Origin: Acidobacteriaceae bacterium
Lineage (GTDB): Bacteria > Acidobacteriota > Terriglobia > Terriglobales > Acidobacteriaceae
DNA length: 64,000 nucleotides
Reading direction: 5' to 3'
Assembly: GCA_025462885.1 (NCBI GenBank)
Contig: JAOAPN010000004.1
Location: 248,001-312,000 of the forward strand
In this document: positions 9,165-18,080 of the stretch, piece by piece
Position numbering within the stretch: the first letter of the stretch is position 1
Layout: each line of letters starts with the position of its first letter
Translations under genes and position numbers: made by a program
The notes under the pieces: model-generated
Database searches by the model: none
Told to the model about the DNA's origin: nothing
What the model saw: only the letters and a program-made list of their open reading frames with translations

Positions 9165-9169
9165 GTTAA
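8204..9169 (+). pseudogene. IS481-family DDE transposase with internal amber codon
   Basis: The 321-codon frame begins with a helix-turn-helix region (SMRSLARRHGINPKTIAKWKK) and continues with a DDE/RNase H-like integrase core: first Asp in FHIDLAEL, second in VLTDNGIQF, and Glu in GQVERMNRTIK, as expected for the family. A strong AAGGAGG ribosome-binding site precedes the ATG. A TAG at 8474-8476 interrupts the frame after LDDCLYAL; the same register continues to the end with no other lesion. Relatives normally have glutamine-proline here, so CAG to TAG is the simplest explanation. Unless amber is read through, the transposase is inactive. Confidence 0.85.
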
Positions 9170-9246
9170 TACCGTCAAAGGGATTACGGGGGTAACCACA
9201 GCGTGGTAAACACAACTTGTGGTAAATGTCGGATCCCGGAGAATGC

Positions 9247-9469
9247 ATGAACGCGGAACAGTCTTCAACAAAAAAAAGCAGTTCATATCGTTGATTCCAT
9301 CTTCCTGGAGTGCAGTAGCGGCACCAAGAAGCAGTTGCAGCAGTATGCACCGAAGACCGGCGTTTCGGTTGCCAGCATTGTGGATGAGGCACTCAACGAT
9401 TGGCTGACCTGCGTTGCTCCTGCACGGCAAGCCACCGCCCAGCCTCATTTGGTTCGTCGTCGCGGATAA
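9247..9469 (+). pseudogene. Small decayed ORF, possibly a ribbon-helix-helix-like protein
   Basis: An ATG at 9247 opens MNAEQSSTKK and then stops in frame. After a run of eight A (9271 onward) the neighbouring frame continues as AVHIVDSIFLECSSGTKKQL and ends TAA at 9467-9469. Removing one A would give a continuous protein of about 73 residues with the segment GVSVASIVDEALNDWL, which resembles the helical part of CopG/Arc-type proteins. This is weak evidence; it may be a chance frame. Confidence 0.3.
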
Positions 9470-10118
9470 ATTCTTTTATCAGTTCTGGGCGCTATCCGCG
9501 TCATGAATGACTGCTTGCACTGGCGAGATTTTGGATCAAGGTCCCCCTCGACCCAATGAGACGTAGCGTGAACCAGATGGTTGATGAACAGGTCGGCGCC
9601 CGATCACCAGTGTGTCCCGAGACCGACTCGCACTTCTGATCGCGTCATTTTTTGCCTCTTTAAGGTCGCAGACCTTGTCCAGGGGGTGCGCGAAGACGTG
9701 GGTGCAATTCGGCACAACTCATTTATAGTTGAAGAGGTGAAGTGGCTTATTGATACCATCAAGGCTAGTTTGGTAGCTGGATGGTGCTTCGCTCGTCGCG
9801 TTTTGAATATGTACGACTTGAGTTACTCAGTGGATGTGCCTTGGAGATGATGACTGCATGCGTTCCTTCCTGTGACAGCAATCTAGTATTTTACCCCGAC
9901 TCCTGTTTTCGACCGGTCTGAGGCGCAACTGTCGGCGGTGGGCACTGATCTCAATATGGGGTTCCAGTGAGACCGCAATTCATGACACCTAGCCCTGACA
10001 GTTGGCTTGAACTGAATGATATCTATTCGCGGGCGGAATAGCCCGGATTGACCTTACGGGGTCCATTCGGCTAGTCCACCGTTACCTTCAAGAAGGCAAC
10101 TTTCTCCCAGGAAAGACT
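9470..10118. other. Stretch without a recognised gene
   Basis: About 650 bases. An 89-codon frame at 9581-9850 has no features of a known family and no clear ribosome-binding site. No repeat or structural RNA was recognised. Confidence 0.4.
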
Positions 10119-10295
10119 ATGTTGGCTATGGATTTATGCAAGGTCTGCGGTGGGATGTTGGAGCGCAGAAAGCGCAGCGGATTATTCGAAAGCTTTATCT
10201 TACGGGGAGTTGGACTCTATCCTTGGCGCTGTTACGTCTGCGATAAGACCATTTATAGACGGAGAAGAAGAACTGTGAAAGTCTCCGGAGTTTAG
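10119..10295 (+). CDS. Small zinc-ribbon-like protein (58 residues)
   Basis: A short frame encodes a basic 58-residue protein with two CxxC knuckles: CKVC near residue 7 and CYVC near residue 39, about 30 residues apart, followed by an arginine-rich end (RRRRR). The segment LRGVGLYPWRCYVCDKTIYR is typical of small conserved zinc-ribbon proteins next to cell-surface or glycan genes in Acidobacteria and Bacteroidetes (recalled, not checked). It could bind nucleic acid or a protein partner. It lies just upstream of the first acyltransferase of the EPS locus. Family membership beyond the zinc ribbon is not certain. Confidence 0.55.
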   Translation: MLAMDLCKVCGGMLERRKRSGLFESFILRGVGLYPWRCYVCDKTIYRRRRRTVKVSGV

Positions 10296-10420
10296 CGACG
10301 CTTTTACCAAAATGCTCGTCACGATCGTCCCGGCACCATCCGACCTGTCGTTCCGGCTGCTGCGGCCACTGCCGGTCAGATATAAAGATCGTAGTTCAAC
10401 TGTAACCCTGAGAGGCTACG

Positions 10421-11503
10421 ATGTTGGAGGATCTCACTACCGAAAAACCTGAAGCGCACGTCGTCGACGTGCGAGGTCGGGAGCGGGCGAAGGTGTTTCA
10501 ATCGCTGCAGGCCGGCCGAGGCTTGGCAGCCTTGATGGTCATTTTTTATCACTGCGAAGGCATCATTTCACTTACGAAGTATTGGCACTTCAGTCGTCAC
10601 TACTTCCGCTTCGGTGCAAGTGGCGTGGACTTCTTCTTCGTCCTGAGCGGCATTGTCATCTTCTATGCGCATCAATCCGACATTGGAAAACCTGGGAAAT
10701 TGCGTGAGTATGCCTGGAAGCGCTTTCGTAGGATCTATCCGATTTATTGGGTCGTTCTTCTAGCGTTGCTGCCGCTGTATTTCTACCTTCCGTCTTTTGG
10801 AAGTGGCTTTGAACGGGAACCGGGCGCCATTCTTGATTCGTTACTGCTTATGCCGCTTACCAGAATCGAGACGATTGTCCCGGTGGCCTGGACGCTGTAT
10901 CACGAGGTCATGTTCTATGTGATCTTCAGTTATCTTCTGATCAGCCGCCGCCTGGGCGTCACCGTCCTAGCCTTCTGGTTCTCGGCATCGGTTGCGGCCC
11001 TTGTGTTTCCACCCCAGAATGCGCTGGTTGCGACCTATTTCTCGCCGCTGCATCTTCTCTTCGGCATGGGTCTGCTGATCCCGCTGGCTATGCGTCGTGT
11101 TTCTTTCTCGGGTCTGCCGCTTGCCATTGTAGGTATCGCTGGCTTCGTCGTCTGCTGCATCCTCGAGGACCTGAGACGACCAGGTCTGCCTAATTTGTCT
11201 CTTGCATTCGGCGCTTTTTCGGCAGTAGCGTTGATGGGATTGATGCTGCTCGAAACCGCGACGCGGTTGAAATTTCCCAGATTTCTTATCTTTCTGGGGG
11301 ACGCTTCCTACTCGATCTATCTGGTGCATTACACAGCGCTCTCCGCGACCGCCAAGATTGTGTATCGGTTCTGCTTACGTCATCCAGTCCCGATGCCGAT
11401 TCCATTCGCGGCGATGGCTCTTATGGCTCTTGGCTTCGGGATTGCCGTCCACATGCTGGTTGAGAGGCCTCTGCTTCGACTTCTCCCCAGAACGATTCGG
11501 TGA
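10421..11503 (+). CDS. Acyltransferase-3 family (OafA-like) membrane protein
   Basis: The 360-residue integral membrane protein has about ten hydrophobic segments. Family hallmarks are the first-helix histidine (FYHCEG), VDFFFVLSGIVIFY, and the basic-proline motif RFRRIYPIYW. Such enzymes move an acetyl or other acyl group across the membrane onto glycans. GAGAGG precedes the ATG at good distance. It is the first gene of the EPS locus and stands alone; the downstream 620 bases contain no gene. The acceptor sugar is unknown. Confidence 0.9.
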   Translation: MLEDLTTEKPEAHVVDVRGRERAKVFQSLQAGRGLAALMVIFYHCEGIISLTKYWHFSRHYFRFGASGVDFFFVLSGIVIFYAHQSDIGKPGKLREYAWKRFRRIYPIYWVVLLALLPLYFYLPSFGSGFEREPGAILDSLLLMPLTRIETIVPVAWTLYHEVMFYVIFSYLLISRRLGVTVLAFWFSASVAALVFPPQNALVATYFSPLHLLFGMGLLIPLAMRRVSFSGLPLAIVGIAGFVVCCILEDLRRPGLPNLSLAFGAFSAVALMGLMLLETATRLKFPRFLIFLGDASYSIYLVHYTALSATAKIVYRFCLRHPVPMPIPFAAMALMALGFGIAVHMLVERPLLRLLPRTIR

Positions 11504-11898
11504 CGAAGTGCGGATCTGCCTGAGCCGGAGTGTCAGGCCGCCTCGTGGACGATTCATGAGAATAATCATCCCTTCCTTTTGGATCTTCGCCAATGATAGG
11601 TCCAATTCCATCAGATCACTAACAGAGCGATTGGCCCGACCTTCAATTACGTAGCTTTTCGTTGTGTTGCTGACGCTGCGGTGGATACCTTCTGCGACTC
11701 CAACGAAAGCCCAGCGGCAGCAGGGTTCGAGCGTGCGGGCGACGGGGCGGTTCGAAGGAAGGAGAGTGGTTACCACAGGCGTTTTGGGCCGGATTCTGCC
11801 ACATAAGTTGCAATTAGAAGTAGTTTTACGGAAATCGCGCTGCATACGGGCTCGCTATGCACTATCGTAATAATAGGCAAGTTACTTTACGCTGAATT

Positions 11899-11910
11899 CC
11901 TCAAATGAGG
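11899..11910. promoter_or_regulatory. Palindrome CCTCAAATGAGG
   Basis: A perfect 5-base inverted repeat around AA, ten bases from a longer palindrome. It shares the TCA/TGA core arrangement with that palindrome. It could be a second, weaker site for the same dimeric regulator. Confidence 0.35.
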
Positions 11911-11919
11911 CGCCGAGGA

Positions 11920-11940
11920 TTTGTCTCAATTTGAGACAAA
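11920..11940. promoter_or_regulatory. Palindromic operator-like site upstream of glycosyltransferase genes
   Basis: The half-site TTTGTCTCAA is followed by one T and its exact reverse complement TTGAGACAAA: a perfect 10-base inverted repeat 184 bases before the glycosyltransferase start. A close copy (TCTCATTTTGAGACAAAACT) lies at 36001-36023 before the secreted beta-helix gene. The length and symmetry suggest binding of a dimeric transcription factor or enhancer-binding protein. Confidence 0.5.
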
Positions 11941-12124
11941 ACTCGGGTTAGGAAGAGTTTGAGGGGCTCGCGGATGCCACGCTGATGATTTGTTTGTGTC
12001 CTTTCAACAGAAACAATTGAGCGGCGGTCCAAGATGTCGCCGTTCCCTGAAACTTTTAGCAGTAGATCCAAGTGACACGGTGCGTCCGGTTCAACGACGA
12101 GATTCACCCGAGGCCATCTCCACT

Positions 12125-13279
12125 ATGCGTATTGCCATCGTTCATCCTTGGTTTTTGGCTTTAGGTGGTGCCGAAGAATCTGTCGGAATCATCGCTGAAA
12201 TGTACCCAACGGCCGATATCTTTACACTCTTTTCCGCAGAGAGCGGCTTGCCCCCTCAACTGCGACATCGCAAGATTACCCCGTCGAAGTGGAACTTCCT
12301 TCCGGGAAAGTATCGCTTTTACAGGCATTTACTCCCCATTTATGCGGCGGCGTTTGAGGCAATCGACCTGCGCGGCTACGATCTCGTTCTGTCCAGCGAT
12401 TCATGCGTCATCAAGGGCGTTCTGGTGGACGATGAGTCGACCCATGTCTGCTTCTGCCACAGCCCGATGCGGTGCCTCTACGATCAGTACCGCGAATATG
12501 TGGAAGAGCTGCCGTGGTTTGCGCGGCCCATCTTCAAAATTGCGACGCGCTACCTGCGAACGTGGGATTTCATTGCCGCCCAGCGTGTAACCGGATTTGC
12601 GACCAATTCGAAGTACATCTCTCGCCGCGTACGTACCTACTACGGGTTGGAGAGCGAGGTCGTCTATGCCCCGGTGCAGACCCATAAGGGATATATTGAC
12701 CCGAAGACGGAAGATTACTATCTGTCGGTGGGTCGGCTGGTCAGTTCCAAACGAGTCGATCTGCTGATCCATGCCTGCAATCGGCTTGGCCGTCGTTTGA
12801 TTATCGTGGGGAGTGGCCGCGAACTCGCCAATCTCAAGAAGATTGCAGGTCCTACGATTGAGTTTGCCGGACGGGTTCCAGCGGAAGGCCTCCCGCAGTT
12901 ATATGCCCGCTGCAAAGCGCTCTTGTTTGCTGCCAAGGAAGATTTTGGTATCGTGCCGCTGGAGTGCCAGTCCTATGGAAGGCCAGTGATCGCCTACGGC
13001 GGCGGAGGAGCGTTGGAGACGGTCATTCCGCATGTCACGGGACTTCACTTTGAAGAACAGACGACTGATTCGCTGATAGATGCAATTACCCTGTTCGAAA
13101 CCGAACAGTATGATCCGGTCCAGATACAAGCTAATGCACGCACGTTCGACACGATGGAGTTCAAACGTCGTTTCGCCGCCTTTGTGAATGTCTGCATTGA
13201 AGCGAAGCAGGCCGGGCGGCCCTGGGCAGAGATGCCGAAGACCCGCAAGTTCGCGACACAGATTCACAAGATAGGATGA
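12125..13279 (+). CDS. Glycosyltransferase family 4 (GT-B fold)
   Basis: The 384-residue protein starts with the GT4 N-terminal pattern IVHPWFLALGGAEES and has the donor-binding C-terminal half: YLSVGRLVSSKRVDLLIHA, then EDFGIVPLE, the EX7E motif, and GGALETV. It transfers a sugar from a nucleotide sugar to a lipid-linked glycan at the cytoplasmic membrane face. An upstream in-frame start at 11990 is possible but would add 45 unrelated residues; the ATG at 12125 fits the family. It is followed after 43 bases by another glycosyltransferase gene. Confidence 0.9.
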   Translation: MRIAIVHPWFLALGGAEESVGIIAEMYPTADIFTLFSAESGLPPQLRHRKITPSKWNFLPGKYRFYRHLLPIYAAAFEAIDLRGYDLVLSSDSCVIKGVLVDDESTHVCFCHSPMRCLYDQYREYVEELPWFARPIFKIATRYLRTWDFIAAQRVTGFATNSKYISRRVRTYYGLESEVVYAPVQTHKGYIDPKTEDYYLSVGRLVSSKRVDLLIHACNRLGRRLIIVGSGRELANLKKIAGPTIEFAGRVPAEGLPQLYARCKALLFAAKEDFGIVPLECQSYGRPVIAYGGGGALETVIPHVTGLHFEEQTTDSLIDAITLFETEQYDPVQIQANARTFDTMEFKRRFAAFVNVCIEAKQAGRPWAEMPKTRKFATQIHKIG

Positions 13280-13322
13280 CCATGAAAGTTTCGGCTGGAT
13301 GTGTCAGTTTACAATCGCGTCA

Positions 13323-14414
13323 ATGAACCTCATCCAGATCGTCCCCGGGCTGCTTCCAAAGTTTGATGGCATTGGCGACTATGCCATGCAAATCGCCAGG
13401 CGGCTGCGCGAGCGACACAAGATTACGACTTCTTTTATCGTCGGTGATCCGGAGTGGGTGGGCGGGCCAGTCGAAGGCTTTTACGCCACAAAGGTTGCCT
13501 CGCGGACCTCTCAAGGCTTGTTGGATGCTATTGCCGAATGTGAACGGGTTATTCAGGCAGAGTCGGTTCCGCTGCTGCTGCATTTCTCCCCGTATGGATA
13601 TCAGAAGCGTGGCTATCCCCTATGGCTTCAGCGGGCGTTAGAGCAGTGGCCCGCCTCTCGACAAGCAACGCTGAACACCGTCTTCCACGAACTGGAGGTG
13701 CATAGCTCACGCCCGTGGAGCAGTGCATTCTGGGTCTCTCCTCTACAACGCAATCTGATCAGCCACATCTCAACGTTGGGGAACTTTCGCTATACCAACG
13801 CAGAGTTCTATCGACACGACCTGGAAGAATGGGGTTCAGGGAGAATGGCCCTGATCCCCAACTTCTCAACCGTCGGAGAGCCCGACACGATTCCTCCCTT
13901 TGAGCAACGCGGCCGGGATGTCGTCGTGTTTGGAAGGGGCGCCCAACGCAGGGCGAACTATCAGCGTGGGAGTGATGTCCTGGCATCGCTGTGCCGTCTT
14001 ATTGGTGCGGAACGAATCATCGACATCGGAGAGCCGATCGCGGATCATACCGTAAGCAACATTGAGGGGTTTCCGATTGTTCGTTGTGGTGTCATCAAGG
14101 TTGAAGAGGTCAATCAGTGGATGGCAAAGTCGGTAGCCAGCTTCATTACCTATCCGGTGCCGCTGCTTCCGAAGTCTTCGGTTTACGCGGTCAGTTGCGC
14201 GCATGGGACGATACCGTTCATCTTCGACAACCAGAAGAAGGAAGTCTCCTGTCCGGGGCTGGTACCGGGTGAGGATTACATCGCGCTTAGCCGCAGCGCG
14301 TCCCGGCAAACCTTACCGCCGCTCGACGTGCTTTCGGCAACCGTCTTCAATAACTATCAAGCGAGGAGTTCCGGGGCAGCAGCAGCGAAGATAGCGCACG
14401 CTATCTTCGGATAG
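13323..14414 (+). CDS. Glycosyltransferase-like protein (divergent GT-B)
   Basis: The 363-residue protein has a GT4-like N-terminus (MNLIQIVPGLLPKFDGIGDYAM) with the glycine-rich loop that binds the acceptor side. The C-terminal half is divergent: a VVVFGRGAQRRANYQRGSDVL segment is visible, but no clear EX7E motif is seen, the usual position reading SFITYPVPLLPKSSVYAV. It may be a true but divergent transferase or an accessory subunit. The ATG at 13323 was chosen over a start 24 bases earlier because it begins the conserved strand. It is in the same unit as the preceding gene and converges with the next one, 18 bases apart. Confidence 0.68.
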   Translation: MNLIQIVPGLLPKFDGIGDYAMQIARRLRERHKITTSFIVGDPEWVGGPVEGFYATKVASRTSQGLLDAIAECERVIQAESVPLLLHFSPYGYQKRGYPLWLQRALEQWPASRQATLNTVFHELEVHSSRPWSSAFWVSPLQRNLISHISTLGNFRYTNAEFYRHDLEEWGSGRMALIPNFSTVGEPDTIPPFEQRGRDVVVFGRGAQRRANYQRGSDVLASLCRLIGAERIIDIGEPIADHTVSNIEGFPIVRCGVIKVEEVNQWMAKSVASFITYPVPLLPKSSVYAVSCAHGTIPFIFDNQKKEVSCPGLVPGEDYIALSRSASRQTLPPLDVLSATVFNNYQARSSGAAAAKIAHAIFG

Positions 14415-14432
14415 TCAGGATGCAGGCGACCT

Positions 14433-15380
14433 TCAGAGCTTTTTCAAGACTGCGGTGGGAGCAGCGCAGAGCAGCAGCCCGGCCAGCGCCCTGCTGGTTG
14501 GCTTCAATTTGCACGAAGCTCTGAACTTTTGGAATGCCTCACTGCGAGACCCGATTCTGAGCCGGTTGAATCCCATTGAGGTATAGATCTGGGCCAGGCG
14601 CGGCAGCAGCGCTGCATGGATGGACTTCAGCCGCGCATCGGCAAGAAATCGCAGGTGCATGTATTCGCTGTACCGCAGGGATCGCAGACCCTCCTCGGGA
14701 CTTACGAAACTTGAGGTCTGGCTTCCCGCATGCACCCGATAGTAGGTAAGCCTCTGCGGGTTGTAGTAAATGGCCCCTCCCTCTCGCAGCGCAAGATACG
14801 TGAGCCAGTAGTCGTATCCCGACGACACCTCGTTGGGGAAATCGCCCAGGTCAACTGCATCTCTTCGGAACATGGCGAACATGCCGGGAATACTCTTTGC
14901 GAGTATACCAGTCTCCAGAGGCTGCCGAACGCTGCCCTCCTGAAGAACGCTGCGGCCAAAGGTGACGCTGTTGGAGTTCGTCACTCCTTCATCAACATTG
15001 CCCTGCTGATCGATGATGTAGTGGTCAGCGAACGCCAGTACATAGCGCACGTCCGACTCCAGCGGTTGGATCACGGTTGCGATGTAGTCGGGCCCGTAGA
15101 CGTCGTCGTCGTTGAGGGTGGAGAAGTATTTTCCGGTGCATTTCCGATAGCCGGCGCGCAGATTGCTGATCGTTCCAAGCGCCGGCTGATTGCGCGTGTA
15201 GCGGATGCGCGGATCTGCCAGATCAAGGACGACCTGACCACACTCGTCATTCGTGCTGTCGTCCTGAACGATGATCTCTAAATTGGAATAGCTTTGCCCA
15301 AGCACGGACCGGAGAGCCGTTTGCAACATGAGCGGTCGATTGTAGGACGATACGACCACAGAGACGAGCGGCTCGTTCAC
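14433..15380 (-). CDS. Glycosyltransferase family 2
   Basis: The 315-residue protein opens with VSVVVSSYNRPLMLQTALRS, the GT2 nucleotide-binding strand, and continues with IIVQDDSTND and the metal-binding DXD-type motif TLNDDDVYGP. A later YDYWLTYLALREGG corresponds to the acceptor/catalytic region. It is a GT-A inverting enzyme acting on a nucleotide sugar; no membrane helix is visible. It reads GTG as start with a GGGGG stretch five bases before it. It is the only leftward gene among the glycosyltransferases of this part and converges with the preceding gene. Confidence 0.9.
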   Translation of the reverse strand: MNEPLVSVVVSSYNRPLMLQTALRSVLGQSYSNLEIIVQDDSTNDECGQVVLDLADPRIRYTRNQPALGTISNLRAGYRKCTGKYFSTLNDDDVYGPDYIATVIQPLESDVRYVLAFADHYIIDQQGNVDEGVTNSNSVTFGRSVLQEGSVRQPLETGILAKSIPGMFAMFRRDAVDLGDFPNEVSSGYDYWLTYLALREGGAIYYNPQRLTYYRVHAGSQTSSFVSPEEGLRSLRYSEYMHLRFLADARLKSIHAALLPRLAQIYTSMGFNRLRIGSRSEAFQKFRASCKLKPTSRALAGLLLCAAPTAVLKKL

Positions 15381-15824
15381 TTCAACCCCCAGGGTTCAGG
15401 TTCAACAGTCATTGTTCAACTTGAATATGTTGCTCTATATTCGGACGGGCATAATTGAATGGGGCACTCATCAGTTGCTTTTTAATGTATCGCGTTCCCG
15501 CCAGTTTGAGACGTGAAACAGATCCACAGCCAATTTTCGCGATGAGTCAGGATACCACTGCGACTAAGAGCGGGTGCTTTCAGTAGAGTCTTGGATTGTT
15601 GGGCTGATTGATGAGCTGATTGCTGGGCCGCTTGATGAGTTGAGACAGTTTTTCATTCATCGATTCGACTCAACTCAACTGCTATCATCCTCTCGTGGAA
15701 GCTCATAAAGCAGCATTCCTGAAACGAAGAAGCCTGTCGTCTGCAGCCGCAGAGTAATGCCTACTGCTTAAGTCGTAGCCGATAAACGCTGCCATGTGGA
15801 ACATTCTGTTTTCGATAGGAGAGA
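15381..15824. other. Divergent intergenic region
   Basis: About 440 bases lie between the leftward GT2 gene and the rightward GT4 series. Two TTGAGAC half-sites (near 15508 and 15641) resemble the palindrome at 11920-11940 but lack the second half. Short repeated words (GATTGATGAGCTGATTG) are present near 15605-15640. No gene recognised. Confidence 0.4.
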
Positions 15825-16844
15825 ATGGTAGCTAAGATGCGAATTCTGCTTTGCTCTCATTGGTTCTTTCCGAGCGTTGGTGGTGTCGAAACGATCTCGA
15901 AGATTCTGGCGGAGGAGTTTGTCCGAGCAGGAGCGACCGTGACCGTGGTCACAAACACACCGGGCCCCGAGATGGACGTTTCTTACACCGTCATGCGCCG
16001 CCCCTCGCATAAGACGCTTCGTCTGCTCGCGCGGGAGTCGGATGTGATCTTCCAGAACCTCATCTCGCTGCGCACCCTGGTCTCGCTGATACTCTCCCGC
16101 AAGCCGATCGTGGTGACGCATCAGAGTTGGCTGAGGCGAACGGATGGCAAGCGTGGCCTGGAGAACTACACCAAGCTGCTGGCTCTTCGCGCCTGTCATA
16201 ACGTATCGATCAGCAAGGCCATTGCTGCATCGCTCCCCGTGCGTTCGATTGTTATAGGAAATCCATTTGAGGCGAAGGCTTTTGAAGGTCTGCTCGACAC
16301 ACCGCACGATAAGGATATTGTTTTTCTCGGACGTCTTGTCTCGGACAAGGGATGCGACTTGCTGCTGCATGCGCTTGCGGAGTTGAAGGCGAAAAATCTC
16401 TTTCCGTCATTGACGGTGATTGGAGATGGACCCGAGATGCCTACCCTGCAAGCTCTAACGGATCAGCTTGGCCTCAGAGGTCAAGTAGAGTTTCTCGGCG
16501 CTCTTCAGGAGGGCCGGGGAGAGATCGTGGCGCGGCATCACATCATGGCGATCCCGTCCATTTGGGCGGAGCCGTTCGGAGTCGTTGCGCTGGAAGGGGT
16601 AGCCTCGGGCTGTGCCATCGTCGCTTCGTCGCGGGGAGGGTTGCCGGACGCCGGCGGGCCATGCGGTCTGTACTTTCCAAACGGAGATGTGAAGGCGCTC
16701 GCATCGGCTCTCGGGCAGATGCTCACCAATGTGCCGCTTCGTAAAGAGTTGGCCGCCAACGGGCCTGCACATTTGAAAGGGTTCCAGCCCGCCGTCATTG
16801 CTGGCCATTATCTTGAGCTGTTCCGTAGCGTGGTTCCTTCCTGA
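15825..16844 (+). CDS. Glycosyltransferase family 4
   Basis: The 339-residue GT-B protein begins with ILLCSHWFFPSVGGVET and carries a C-terminal donor site: IVFLGRLVSDKGCDLLLHAL, then AEPFGVVALE as the EX7E motif, then SSRGGLPDA. The start is either ATG 15825 (AGGAG only three bases away) or ATG 15837; the first is reported. It is the first gene of a rightward run of five GT4 genes with short gaps. Donor and acceptor are unknown. Confidence 0.9.
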   Translation: MVAKMRILLCSHWFFPSVGGVETISKILAEEFVRAGATVTVVTNTPGPEMDVSYTVMRRPSHKTLRLLARESDVIFQNLISLRTLVSLILSRKPIVVTHQSWLRRTDGKRGLENYTKLLALRACHNVSISKAIAASLPVRSIVIGNPFEAKAFEGLLDTPHDKDIVFLGRLVSDKGCDLLLHALAELKAKNLFPSLTVIGDGPEMPTLQALTDQLGLRGQVEFLGALQEGRGEIVARHHIMAIPSIWAEPFGVVALEGVASGCAIVASSRGGLPDAGGPCGLYFPNGDVKALASALGQMLTNVPLRKELAANGPAHLKGFQPAVIAGHYLELFRSVVPS

Positions 16845-16921
16845 CGTATGGCGCTAACGATCTATAACGCTGACGGCTTCGGGCACGATCTCGAACAGGG
16901 CCTTTCTAAAGGATGTAATTC

Positions 16922-18073
16922 ATGAAATTGCTCGTGATCAGTCATGCATGTGTTACGCCAGTCAATCAGGGCTTCTTTGCGGATGTGGCGAACCAGACAG
17001 GCTGGGACGTGGAGTTGGTAATTCCGTCGTCCTGGAACAGTGAGTACAAATCGAACGTACAGGTATCGCGGTGGAAGGATTTTCACGGAGCCATCCATAC
17101 GATCCCGGTCTGGAAGACAGGCAACATTCCGCTGCATCTTTACAAGCAGACGATGATGGGGCTGCTGCGCAAGGTTCGTCCGGACGTCATCTACGTGCAT
17201 CACGAGCCGTATGGGATGGCGACTGCCCAGCTCTATCTGGCGAACAAGATGGTGGACAATCGACCGATTGGCTTCTACGGGGCACAGAACATTCTGAAGA
17301 ACTACCCCATTCCGTTTCGGTGGTTCGAGCAGTGGGTACTGCAGAATTCCGCGTTCAGCTTTCCGGTCACCGAGGGCGCACTCGAGGTGGTTCGACATAA
17401 GGGGTACACCGGAGCCGCCGAAGTGCTGCCGCTGGCCATCGACAGGGGAATCTACCGTCCGAATCCGGAGTGGGTGGCAGCAAAGCGAGCCGAACTGGGA
17501 ATCGCCGAGGATGAGTTTGTGATGGGCTACCTTGGCCGCCTGGTAGAAGAAAAAGGGCTGGATGCGATGCTGCATGCGGCACAGGTGCTAAAAGGTAGAC
17601 GCTGGCGTTGCATTCTTGTCGGCAGTGGTCCGCTTGAGGCGTCGCTGCGTGAAACTGCCGTGAAGCTGGGAATCGAACAGTACATTTTGTTTGTCGGATT
17701 TGTTCCACATGAGGAGGCTCCGGGATGGCTCTCGCTCTTCGATGTGCTGATTCTTGCTTCTGAGACGCGATCTAGCTGGAAGGAGCAGTTTGGCAGGGTG
17801 CTGCTGGAGGCGAACGCCTGCGAAACGGCGGTCATCGGAACGGAATCCGGGGAGATCGGCAACGTGATCCGCAATACCGGGGGAGGCCTTATCGTGCCTG
17901 AGGCGAACGTCGCAGAACTGGGACGGGCTATGCTGGAGTTAGCAGAAGATCCACAACGCACCCGGCAGCTTGCCTTGCAGGGGGCCGCGGCAGTGGCTGA
18001 AAAGTACGATCAGGCCTATCTTGCGTCACGTTTCATCACCAGTATTCGAAACGCTTCTCAGCGGGAAGGTTAG
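16922..18073 (+). CDS. Glycosyltransferase family 4
   Basis: The 383-residue protein begins with KLLVISHACVTPVNQGFF and has YVHHEPYGMATAQLYLANK in the N-terminal domain, a frequent pattern in EPS transferases. The donor domain contains GYLGRLVEEKGLDAMLHAA, the EX7E motif in EQFGRVLLE, and ESGEIGNV. AAGGA eight bases before the ATG supports the start. It follows the previous gene after 77 bases and is followed after 7 bases by the next transferase, so it is clearly in an operon. Confidence 0.9.
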   Translation: MKLLVISHACVTPVNQGFFADVANQTGWDVELVIPSSWNSEYKSNVQVSRWKDFHGAIHTIPVWKTGNIPLHLYKQTMMGLLRKVRPDVIYVHHEPYGMATAQLYLANKMVDNRPIGFYGAQNILKNYPIPFRWFEQWVLQNSAFSFPVTEGALEVVRHKGYTGAAEVLPLAIDRGIYRPNPEWVAAKRAELGIAEDEFVMGYLGRLVEEKGLDAMLHAAQVLKGRRWRCILVGSGPLEASLRETAVKLGIEQYILFVGFVPHEEAPGWLSLFDVLILASETRSSWKEQFGRVLLEANACETAVIGTESGEIGNVIRNTGGGLIVPEANVAELGRAMLELAEDPQRTRQLALQGAAAVAEKYDQAYLASRFITSIRNASQREG

Positions 18074-18080
18074 AGCCGGA

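Larger units (their letters stand above)
11504..12124. other. Long leader/intergenic region before the first glycosyltransferase unit
   Basis: No gene is recognised. A 156-codon leftward frame (11375-11845) partly overlaps the acyltransferase and has no family features. The region holds two palindromes at 11899-11910 and 11920-11940, described separately, so it is probably a regulatory region for the rightward glycosyltransferase genes. Confidence 0.5.

Noticed and set aside
9581..9850. 89-codon rightward frame downstream of the IS
   Set aside because: Composition and motifs give no sign of a protein; no ribosome-binding site.
11375..11845. 156-codon leftward frame overlapping the first acyltransferase
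   Set aside because: Most of it is antisense to a certain gene, and the rest has no recognisable domain.
17970..18080. Longer N-terminus for the GT4 gene at 18081
   Set aside because: It would overlap the previous gene by over 100 bases and precede the conserved N-terminal strand with unrelated sequence.
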